A DNA stretch of 7,626 nucleotides from DAOUMU01 sp034409055 (GTDB lineage Bacteria; Chloroflexota; Anaerolineae; 4572-78; J111). The translations under genes and the position numbers were made by a program. Positions within the stretch are counted from its first letter, which is position 1. Each line of letters starts with the position of its first letter. Under the pieces are notes generated by a model, which saw only the letters and a list, made by a program, of their open reading frames with translations, searched no databases and was not told the DNA's origin. Where the stretch lies: contig DAOUMU010000255.1 of the NCBI GenBank assembly GCA_034409055.1, forward strand, positions 1 to 7,626. The letters run 5' to 3'. Of the stretch, positions 1 through 5,116 are shown piece by piece.

Positions 1-54
1 AGACTTAATTCTTTCCTATTTCTTCAGAAATTTCGGTGCTTTCGGCCTAAAATC

Positions 55-579
55 TTGTCTTTTTGCCTTGTTGCCCTATTTATTACCCTGTTCTTACCAT
101 CTTTTGCGATTTGTGCCCGTTGGGGGATCGGTTTGCTCATCGGGGGGGTCATTGCCGGATCACCCACCGGGATTGGCCCCATTGCCGGGCTTATCGGGGG
201 GGTGAGCACCGGCTTAGTTTTGCGGCGGATCGAAGCAGCCGTCCGCTGGAAACAGGTTTTGGCTATCACGCTTGGCTGGTTTGTGGGTTTCTCTATGGTC
301 TTTGCCGGGATTGGCGCCGGAAACGCCTTCACGATGCTTATCGGGGTGGTCATCGGCGGATTGGTGACGGGGCTGACGTTGCGCCAGGTTAAATCGTCGA
401 TTGGCTGGAAGCAGGCCCTGATCGTGACCGGTGGCTGGCTTATCAGCTTTTTTATGGTGGCTGTTGTCAGCAATACCATCACCAGCACCACGGGTGAACT
501 CTTTTCCCTGGCTATCATTGGGGCTATTTATGGCGCTATTGGGGGCGGCCTGATGCTCCGGCAACTTGGCCGCAGTTGA
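55..579 (+). CDS. Small Gly-rich membrane protein with internal repeats; 5' end uncertain, possibly partial
   Basis: I do not recognise a named family. The protein (174 aa from TTG 55) is mostly hydrophobic, with likely membrane segments near residues 5-20, 24-50, 68-84, 93-107, 121-139 and 149-166, so it should sit in the cytoplasmic membrane. It is built from repeats: residues 47-82 and 100-135 share the pattern IGGxxTGLxLR, then WKQxLxxT, then GWxxxFxMV, at a 53-residue period (W65/W118, G48/G101). A third partial copy, IGGGLMLRQ, closes the protein at 162-170. The start is insecure. The frame is open to base 1 with no ATG before residue 81, TTG 55 has no visible Shine-Dalgarno, and bases 1-54 are AT-rich, so the gene may begin at 55 or upstream of the window. 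It ends 13 bases before the direct repeat of the next element and shows no link to the transporter operon. Function unknown. Confidence 0.6.
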   Translation: MSFCLVALFITLFLPSFAICARWGIGLLIGGVIAGSPTGIGPIAGLIGGVSTGLVLRRIEAAVRWKQVLAITLGWFVGFSMVFAGIGAGNAFTMLIGVVIGGLVTGLTLRQVKSSIGWKQALIVTGGWLISFFMVAVVSNTITSTTGELFSLAIIGAIYGAIGGGLMLRQLGRS

Positions 580-592
580 TCAGCCGCATGAG

Positions 593-725
593 CACGAATG
601 GTAACTATTTACCTTGTCACTCTGAGGCGTAGCGAAACGAGGCCGAAGAGTCTCTTCACCCTGGAATAGGAGATTCTTCGTCGCTATGCTCCTCAGAATG
701 ACATGAAGAATAGTTACCACGAATG
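593..725. mobile_element. MITE-like hairpin element (601-717) with flanking direct repeats
   Basis: The 117-bp core at 601-717 begins GTAACTATT and ends AATAGTTAC, a perfect 9-bp inverted repeat. Farther in, 615-627 and 691-703 match at 12 of 13 positions as inverted repeats, equally far from each end, and 645-654 pairs with 670-679 at 9 of 10. The first 27 bp of the two ends agree at 22 positions. The core is flanked by a perfect 8-bp direct repeat, CACGAATG (593-600 and 718-725), as expected of a target-site duplication. The inverted repeat can be extended by one or two bases each side, which would make the duplication 6 or 4 bp, so the exact ends are ambiguous. There is no coding capacity, so it would be non-autonomous. 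The internal motif resembling GTCATTCTGAGG with GAAGAATCTC is like dyads I recall from many environmental genomes. Confidence 0.72.
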
Positions 726-769
726 TTAAAAATTTTAAGGTTTAAATCGCTCAAAAGCCACTAATCCTC

Positions 770-798
770 TTGACAGTTATCAACTTTTGTGCTAGTCT
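770..798 (+). promoter_or_regulatory. Sigma70-type promoter of the lacI-family gene
   Basis: A perfect -35 hexamer TTGACA lies at 770-775. After exactly 17 bases comes TAGTCT at 793-798 as the -10; this matches the consensus at only three positions but is preceded by an extended -10 TG at 790-791. Transcription would start near 804-806, inside the first operator half-site. This is the only convincing promoter I see in the window. Confidence 0.65.
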
Positions 799-803
799 TT
801 GTT

Positions 804-839
804 AACCGCTTACGTAACCGCTTACGTAAGCGGTTACGT
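804..839. promoter_or_regulatory. LacI-family operator: 28-bp perfect palindrome plus a tandem half-site
   Basis: Bases 812-839 form a perfect 28-bp palindrome centred on the CG at 825/826. Its core is AACCGCTTACGTAAGCGGTT (816-835). The left half, AACCGCTTACGT, also occurs directly upstream at 804-815, so there are three half-sites: two direct at a 12-bp step and one inverted. A central CpG in an AT-flanked palindrome is typical of LacI/GalR operators. It lies just downstream of the -10 at 793-798, so bound repressor would block initiation or clearance. Assigning it to the adjacent regulator is inference from position. I see no second copy before the downstream genes. Confidence 0.75.
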
Positions 840-881
840 CACCTGCCGAAAAATTCCTTCGTTATCTTCATTTCTAAATTA

Positions 882-897
882 CCTTGTCAATACAAGG
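882..897 (+). other. Small hairpin in the lacI 5' leader
   Basis: CCTTGT (882-887) and ACAAGG (892-897) form a 6-bp stem with loop CAAT, ending 21 bases before the start codon at 919. No good Shine-Dalgarno stands before that start, and the AAGG at 894-897 is both inside the stem and too far away. It may modulate translation or be chance. Confidence 0.25.
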
Positions 898-918
898 CTA
901 CGATGGTGTGGTGCCTCA

Positions 919-2019
919 ATGGCTAGAGTTATAATTAAGGATGTGGCCGAGCGAGCCGGCGTTTCTACGGCGACCGTCTCTCACGTGATTAACCAGACTC
1001 GCTTTGTTCGCGAAGAGACCCGGCAAAAAGTTTTAGAAGCGATTGAAGCTTTAAATTACCAGCCCAGCGCGATTGCGCGCGGCTTGGCCACAAATGCGAC
1101 CCAAACTATTGGTCTGATTATCTCGGACATTGCCAACCCCTTTTTTACGGCGGTCGCTCGCGGGGTTCAGGATGAGATTCATCAACACGGTTACCACACC
1201 ATCTTCTGCAACACCGACGAAGACCCGGAACGAGAAGACGAGTACCTGCGCTTACTTTCCGCCCGCCAGATTGACGGCCTGATTATTGCCCCGACCGGGG
1301 TTCGCTCCGAACGTTTGATTCGGATGGCCGAGGCCGGTCTGTCGATTGTTCTACTGGATCGGGAAACGTCAGACCTTGAAGCGCCCCTGGTCGGTGTGGA
1401 TAATGAAGGGGGGGGCTATCAAGCCACGCGATACTTAATTGAGTTGGGCCATCGTCGAATCGCCATCTTGATCGGCATCGAGACGATTTCCACCCTGGCC
1501 ACCCGCTTTGAGGGTTACAAGCGGGCCTTACGGGAAGCGGACATTCCTGTCGACGAAACGCTTGTTGTTCGGGCCGATCCCCGGTTTTATAGTAATCAAA
1601 ATTACCCCTCTGTCTCTCCTCCGCCAATGTTCCTGACCAATAATCAGATGACTCCCTCTGCCTTTCACGCTTTGCAGCGAATCCTCGATTTACCTGATCG
1701 TCCCTCGGCCATCTTTGTGACCAATAATGAAATGACCGTGGGTGCGCTTCACGCCCTCAAAGAAAGGGGATTACGCTGTCCAGAAGATATCTCCCTGATC
1801 AGTTTTGACGATCATGCCTGGGCCCCGATTTTTTCGCCCCCTCTAACGGTAGTGCGCCAACCCACTTATGAATTGGGCCAAACCGCGGCCGTATTACTGA
1901 TGAAACTGATCAACCGCCAGGAATTTGAACCCCTTGCTCCTTTGCCGGTTGAATTCATCATCAGAGAGTCCTGCCGCCGGCTTCAACCGGAGCGGCTCAC
2001 CCTGAGTCGCTCCGGCTGA
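919..2019 (+). CDS. LacI/GalR-family transcriptional repressor
   Basis: A cytoplasmic DNA-binding repressor of 366 aa, probably controlling its own operon. The N-terminal helix-turn-helix is at residues 4-25 (IIKDVAERAGVSTATVSHVI), followed by the hinge around NYQPSAIARGL (46-56). A periplasmic-binding-protein-like effector domain spans about 63-355, with landmarks IGLIISDIANPFF (64-76), QIDGLII (117-123), the GVD at 159-161, LGHRRIA (176-182), and near the end CPEDISLISFDD (287-298). ATG 919 is chosen because MARVIIKDVAERAG is where family members begin. An upstream TTG at 799 would add 40 residues translated from operator and leader DNA. The Shine-Dalgarno is poor. The protein is some 20 residues longer than usual. 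The extra segment is near residues 228-248, where MFLTNNQMTPSAFHAL looks like a degenerate copy of IFVTNNEMTVGALHAL 28 residues later. The gene precedes the transporter genes on the same strand without an evident terminator. The effector is presumably the transported substrate or a derivative (inference). Confidence 0.93.
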   Translation: MARVIIKDVAERAGVSTATVSHVINQTRFVREETRQKVLEAIEALNYQPSAIARGLATNATQTIGLIISDIANPFFTAVARGVQDEIHQHGYHTIFCNTDEDPEREDEYLRLLSARQIDGLIIAPTGVRSERLIRMAEAGLSIVLLDRETSDLEAPLVGVDNEGGGYQATRYLIELGHRRIAILIGIETISTLATRFEGYKRALREADIPVDETLVVRADPRFYSNQNYPSVSPPPMFLTNNQMTPSAFHALQRILDLPDRPSAIFVTNNEMTVGALHALKERGLRCPEDISLISFDDHAWAPIFSPPLTVVRQPTYELGQTAAVLLMKLINRQEFEPLAPLPVEFIIRESCRRLQPERLTLSRSG

Positions 2020-2026
2020 CAGTAAA

Positions 2027-2045
2027 TTTGGTTTGTCAAATCAAA
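2027..2045. repeat. Short imperfect palindrome after the lacI-family gene
   Basis: TTTGGTTTG (2027-2035) and CAAATCAAA (2037-2045) are inverted repeats matching at 8 of 9 positions around T2036. It starts 8 bases after the regulator's stop codon. There is no T-run on the + strand, so it is not a standard terminator, and it does not resemble the operator at 804-839. It could be a protein-binding site or chance. Confidence 0.25.
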
Positions 2046-2057
2046 AAAGGAGGTGAG
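2046..2057 (+). promoter_or_regulatory. Orphan strong Shine-Dalgarno without a matching gene
   Basis: AAAGGAGGTGAG is a near-perfect anti-Shine-Dalgarno complement, but no ATG follows at normal spacing. The nearest in-frame starts are GTG 2053, which overlaps the site, and TTG 2068, 14 bases after GGAGG. From TTG 2068 only 14 codons are read before TAG at 2110-2112. It may be a leader-peptide site, the relic of a deleted gene, or a standby ribosome site. Confidence 0.3.
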
Positions 2058-2069
2058 GATATCGTTATT

Positions 2070-2113
2070 GCTAGATCGACAAATCTCATTTGGTAATATG
2101 GCTAGTCGATAGC
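2070..2113 (+). other. Hairpin in the leader of the solute-binding protein gene
   Basis: GCTAGATCGAC (2070-2080) can pair with GTCGATAGC (2105-2113): nine base pairs with a two-base AG bulge and a 24-base loop. It lies 85 bases before the next start codon. No known riboswitch pattern is recognised, and the function is unknown. Confidence 0.3.
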
Positions 2114-2182
2114 CACAAAAATCTTAAACAGGGTGATCATTTCGATCGCTCATCAACAATTTTCTGTTCACAAAACCTAAGA

Positions 2183-2187
2183 GGAGG
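2183..2187 (+). promoter_or_regulatory. Shine-Dalgarno GGAGG deciding the binding-protein start
   Basis: GGAGG ends 2 bases before TTG 2190 and 11 bases before ATG 2199. The short gap makes TTG unusable, so ATG 2199 is preferred although its spacing is slightly long. The choice changes the signal peptide by only three residues. Confidence 0.6.
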
Positions 2188-2198
2188 CATTGAAGAAG

Positions 2199-3848
2199 AT
2201 GTATAAGAAAATAACAATGTTGTTAGTTGTATTTGCTCTGCTGGCATTGATTGCCGCCTGTGGACCGGCTCCCACGCCTGAGACAGTGACCGTAGTGGAG
2301 ACTGTCGTGGTCGAAAAAGAAGTTGAAGTTGAAAAAGAAGTAAAGGTAGTGGAGACGGTTGAGGTAGAGGTAGAGAAGGAAGTCGTTAAAGAAGTTGAGG
2401 TTGAAAAAGTTGTCACCGTGGAGGTGGAGGCCCCAGCACCGGCCAAGCCCTTTGAAGGTGTCGAGATCAACATCTTGACCTTCACCGGCCCGCAGATTGC
2501 CGAGCCACTCCAACGCCGCGGTCCCGACTTCACCGAGTTGACCGGGGCCAAGGTCAATGTCTCGACGGTACCCTTTAACGAGTTGTACCAAAAGCTTTTA
2601 ACCGACATGGCCACCGGGACGAACAGCTTCGACGCTTTCGTCTTTGCCCCGCAGTGGATGGTTGACTACATCGTGCCCGGCTACCTGGAAGATCTGACCC
2701 CCAGAATTGAGGCCGACCCGGACATCGAATGGGAGGATGTGGCTCCCTTCTTCCGCGATTTCAGCGCCTCTTACGAAGGTAGCATTTACACCATCCCGCT
2801 GGACGGTGACTTCCATATGGGCTACTACCGGACCGACCTGCTGGCGGCGGAAGGACTGGAACCGCCCAAGACCTGGGACGAGTATCTTGAAGTGGCCAAA
2901 ACTTTCCACGGTCAGGACCTGAACGGGGACGGCGATCCCGACTACGGCTCTTGCATCTCCAAGAAGCGGGGCGCTCAGGCCTACTGGTTCATCTCCGATA
3001 TTGCCGCTCCGATGATCCAGAGCCAGGGCACCTCCCAGGGAACATTCTTTGACACGGAGACCATGGAACCGCTGGTAAAGAATGCAGCCTTTAAGAAAGC
3101 CCTGGAAATCTACGACGCGACGACTCAATACGGTCCGCCGGATGAGCTGAACCTGGACGTGGGCGACACCCGCAGTCTCTTCACCTCTGGTCGCTGCGCC
3201 CTTTCTATCGACTGGGGCGACATCGGCACCCTGGCCATTGACCCGGACACCTCCATCGTCCAGGACAAGACCGGGGCCATGATCACCCCCGGTGTGACCG
3301 AGGTGCTTGACTGGGAAACCGGTGAACTGGTACCCTGCGATGAAGAGACCTGTCCCTACGCCGTTGATGGAGTCAACTATGCCCCGTTTGCGGCCTATGG
3401 CGGCTGGTCGGGTGGTATCAACGCCGCTGTCGATGATCAGGTCAAGGATGCGGCCTACGCCTTCTTCTCCTACATGAGCCAACCGGCCCAGGCCAACGTA
3501 GACGTGACCATCGGCAAGACCGGCTTCAACCCCTACCGCACTTCCCAGTTCCTGAACCGCCAGGCCTGGGTGGAGGCCGGGATGAGTCCAAAGGCAGCCA
3601 GCGATTACCTGGGGGCCATCGAGGGCAGTTTGGCCAGCCCGAATATGGTGCTTGACCTGCGCATCCCGCAGAACCAGCGCTATCAGGGCGTGGTGCTCGA
3701 CACGGCTGTTAGCCAGTTCATGGCCGGTGAAATCACCGCCGAAGAGGCTATGGATCAAATCTACGACGGCTGGGAAGAGATCACCGAAGAACTCGGCCGC
3801 GAGGACCAGCTTGCCGCTTACCGTGGTACCCTGGGTGTTAAGAAGTAA
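2199..3848 (+). CDS. ABC transporter sugar-type solute-binding lipoprotein (SBP family 1)
   Basis: An extracytoplasmic, membrane-anchored receptor that captures the substrate for the two permeases encoded next. Of 549 aa, residues 1-21 are a lipoprotein signal (MYKKITMLLV start, hydrophobic core, lipobox LIAAC with Cys21). Residues 22-82 are a Pro/Thr then Val/Glu/Lys-rich spacer lifting the domain off the membrane. From about 86 (GVEINILTFTGP) the fold is a family 1 binding protein: PFNELYQKLLTDMATG (125-140), DAFVFAPQWM (145-154), YEGSIYTIPLDGD (192-204), YYRTDLLAAEGLEPPKTWDE (209-228), the FTSGRCALSIDWGD segment (328-341) and GGWSGGINAA (401-410). A DLNGDGDPDYG loop (240-250) resembles a calcium loop. 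Cys 252, 333, 380 and 385 could form disulfides. The mature core has normal length; the spacer accounts for the extra size. Aromatic residues suggest a sugar or polyol ligand, but the exact one cannot be told. The gene is probably co-transcribed with its neighbours. Confidence 0.93.
   Translation: MYKKITMLLVVFALLALIAACGPAPTPETVTVVETVVVEKEVEVEKEVKVVETVEVEVEKEVVKEVEVEKVVTVEVEAPAPAKPFEGVEINILTFTGPQIAEPLQRRGPDFTELTGAKVNVSTVPFNELYQKLLTDMATGTNSFDAFVFAPQWMVDYIVPGYLEDLTPRIEADPDIEWEDVAPFFRDFSASYEGSIYTIPLDGDFHMGYYRTDLLAAEGLEPPKTWDEYLEVAKTFHGQDLNGDGDPDYGSCISKKRGAQAYWFISDIAAPMIQSQGTSQGTFFDTETMEPLVKNAAFKKALEIYDATTQYGPPDELNLDVGDTRSLFTSGRCALSIDWGDIGTLAIDPDTSIVQDKTGAMITPGVTEVLDWETGELVPCDEETCPYAVDGVNYAPFAAYGGWSGGINAAVDDQVKDAAYAFFSYMSQPAQANVDVTIGKTGFNPYRTSQFLNRQAWVEAGMSPKAASDYLGAIEGSLASPNMVLDLRIPQNQRYQGVVLDTAVSQFMAGEITAEEAMDQIYDGWEEITEELGREDQLAAYRGTLGVKK
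2280..2445 (+). repeat. Low-complexity Val/Glu/Lys linker-coding tract
   Basis: This in-frame tract encodes overlapping units such as VEKEVEVEKEV, VETVEVEVEKEV and VKEVEVEKVVTVEVE within the binding protein. At the DNA level GAAGTTGAAGTTGAAAAAG and variants recur, built from GAA/GAG, GTT/GTA/GTG and AAA/AAG codons. Such tracts can change length by slippage or recombination. Confidence 0.6.
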
Positions 3849-3873
3849 CGGTTAGTTTTTCGAAGTCATAAAA

Positions 3874-3909
3874 TCTCGGAGGTCGTAAAGACCTCCGAGG
3901 TCTTTACGA
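3874..3909 (+). promoter_or_regulatory. Two mutually exclusive hairpins before the first permease gene
   Basis: Hairpin A pairs CTCGGAGGTC (3875-3884) with GACCTCCGAG (3890-3899): 10 perfect pairs, loop GTAAA, plus a possible U-G closing pair 3874/3900. Hairpin B pairs TCGTAAAGACC (3883-3893) with GGTCTTTACGA (3899-3909): 11 perfect pairs, loop TCCGA. They share 3884-3893 and 3899 and cannot coexist. B takes up the first two bases of the Shine-Dalgarno GAGGTG (3908-3913); A leaves it free. No T-run follows, so neither is a standard terminator. It could tune permease versus binding-protein expression, stabilise the upstream mRNA, or simply be a dispersed repeat. Confidence 0.5.
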
Positions 3910-3916
3910 GGTGTTT

Positions 3917-5116
3917 ATGCAGATTAAACAAACTAAAGATTCAACCCAATCCAGGCGAGAGCTTGAGGCGGCCTTATCCGAAGACAGCCGGGCAGCCATT
4001 GAGTACAACCAGTCTCAAGTACACGGGTTGGTCTCTCGAGCAGAACGTTTCGCCGGTCTCAGCTTCGTGATGCCGGCGGTACTGGTAGTGCTTGTTTTAT
4101 CCATCTTTCCCTTGATTGTGTCCATCGGTTTATCCCTGGGCCACCTGAAGTTCGTCAAAGGTGGGTTTGCGTATAAATTTGCCGGATTGGCCAACTACCG
4201 CAAATTACTGGCCGGCAGCGAAAAGACCCACTTTTTGGGTAAATTTGTCGAACCCAATCTGATTACCTGGTTCATCTTTGGCCTGGTGGTCGCGGCTTTG
4301 CTTTTATTTCTGGTCCGGTACATTCGTAGCACCGACTTCAAGATAAGTGGTCTGTTTTGGCGGATCGTGACGGTGACCATACTGGGGGTACTGGCCTGGA
4401 TGATCGTGCACACACTTGGTCCCGATGGTCGCCCCGGCACCTTGACGATCACGATGATCTACGTTTTTGTCGGTATCTTTGTTCAATACTCCCTGGGACT
4501 GGGCCTGGCAATGCTTTTAACCCAGCAACTCCCCGGCCGCCGCTTCTTTCGAGTCATTTTCTTGCTGCCGATGATGATCACTCCGGTGGGCGTGGCCTAT
4601 ATGTTCCGTATGTTAACCGATACCGACAAGGGGCCTTTTCAACCGATCTGGCAGGCGATGGGGTTAGGACTCTATTCGTGGGTCACCGATCCCTGGGGCG
4701 CACGGGTGGCGGTGATGATCGGCGATATCTGGCAGTGGACCCCCTTTGTCTTTATCGTTTTGTTGGCTGCTTTAGAGGGCCAGTCCATTGAGCCGTTTGA
4801 AGCCGCGGTGGTAGATGGGGCCAATCGCTGGCAAATCTTCCGCTATGTTACCTGGCCCGAAATCTTGCCGGTCAGCATGACCGTGATCTTGATTCGGATG
4901 ATCGAAGCGTTTAAGATTATGGATTTACCCAACGTTTTGACGAACGGCGGGCCGGGCACAGCCACTGAGTCGATGACGCTGCAATCTTTCTTTACCTGGC
5001 GGGCACTCGACCTGGGCGGGTCCGCGGCTGTTGCCTACATCCTGTTGTTTATTGCGACCTTCTTTGGCATTGCCTATGTCAATCTAATTCGCCAACGGGC
5101 GGTGGAGACATTATGA
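3917..5116 (+). CDS. ABC sugar transporter permease, MalF/UgpA type (CUT1), with extra helices
   Basis: Inner-membrane half of the translocation pore, pairing with the next gene product. Its 399 aa begin with a charged, soluble tail (1-45), then TM1 (about 47-72). The core continues with helices near 184-204, 219-237, 265-290, 322-345 and 372-392. The cytoplasmic EAA loop that docks on the ATPase is clear at 304-327: FEAAVVDGANRW, then FRYVTWPEILP. LTNGGPGTATESMTL (350-364) is also typical of MalF-type subunits. Between GLANYRKLL (100-108) and TLTITMIYVF (185-194), two more hydrophobic stretches appear at about 117-135 and 149-170. They explain why it is about 100 residues longer than an ordinary 290-300-aa member. 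ATG 3917 is preferred to GTG 3911 because GAGGTG (3908-3913) serves as its Shine-Dalgarno. The 3' end overlaps the next gene by ATGA, suggesting translational coupling. Confidence 0.93.
   Translation: MQIKQTKDSTQSRRELEAALSEDSRAAIEYNQSQVHGLVSRAERFAGLSFVMPAVLVVLVLSIFPLIVSIGLSLGHLKFVKGGFAYKFAGLANYRKLLAGSEKTHFLGKFVEPNLITWFIFGLVVAALLLFLVRYIRSTDFKISGLFWRIVTVTILGVLAWMIVHTLGPDGRPGTLTITMIYVFVGIFVQYSLGLGLAMLLTQQLPGRRFFRVIFLLPMMITPVGVAYMFRMLTDTDKGPFQPIWQAMGLGLYSWVTDPWGARVAVMIGDIWQWTPFVFIVLLAALEGQSIEPFEAAVVDGANRWQIFRYVTWPEILPVSMTVILIRMIEAFKIMDLPNVLTNGGPGTATESMTLQSFFTWRALDLGGSAAVAYILLFIATFFGIAYVNLIRQRAVETL

Noticed and set aside
609..889. Shared TTACCTTGTCA at 609-619 and 879-889
   Set aside because: Several 11-base matches are expected by chance in 7.6 kb, and the second copy is not part of an element.
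799..918. N-terminal extension of the LacI-family protein from TTG 799
   Set aside because: It would translate the transcription start and operator palindrome. Its residues (AYVTAYVSGYV) simply reflect the repeated half-sites, and family members begin with the MARVIIKDVA segment.
2033..2099. Promoter for the binding-protein gene from TTGTCA (2033-2038) or TAATAT (2094-2099)
   Set aside because: TTGTCA has no fitting -10 at 16-18 bases, and TAATAT has no -35 at the right distance.
2598..3758. Long 386-aa minus-strand ORF opposite the binding protein
   Set aside because: It is a shadow of the GC-biased codon use of the binding-protein gene; it has no recognisable motif or ribosome site, while the + frame is a clear lipoprotein.
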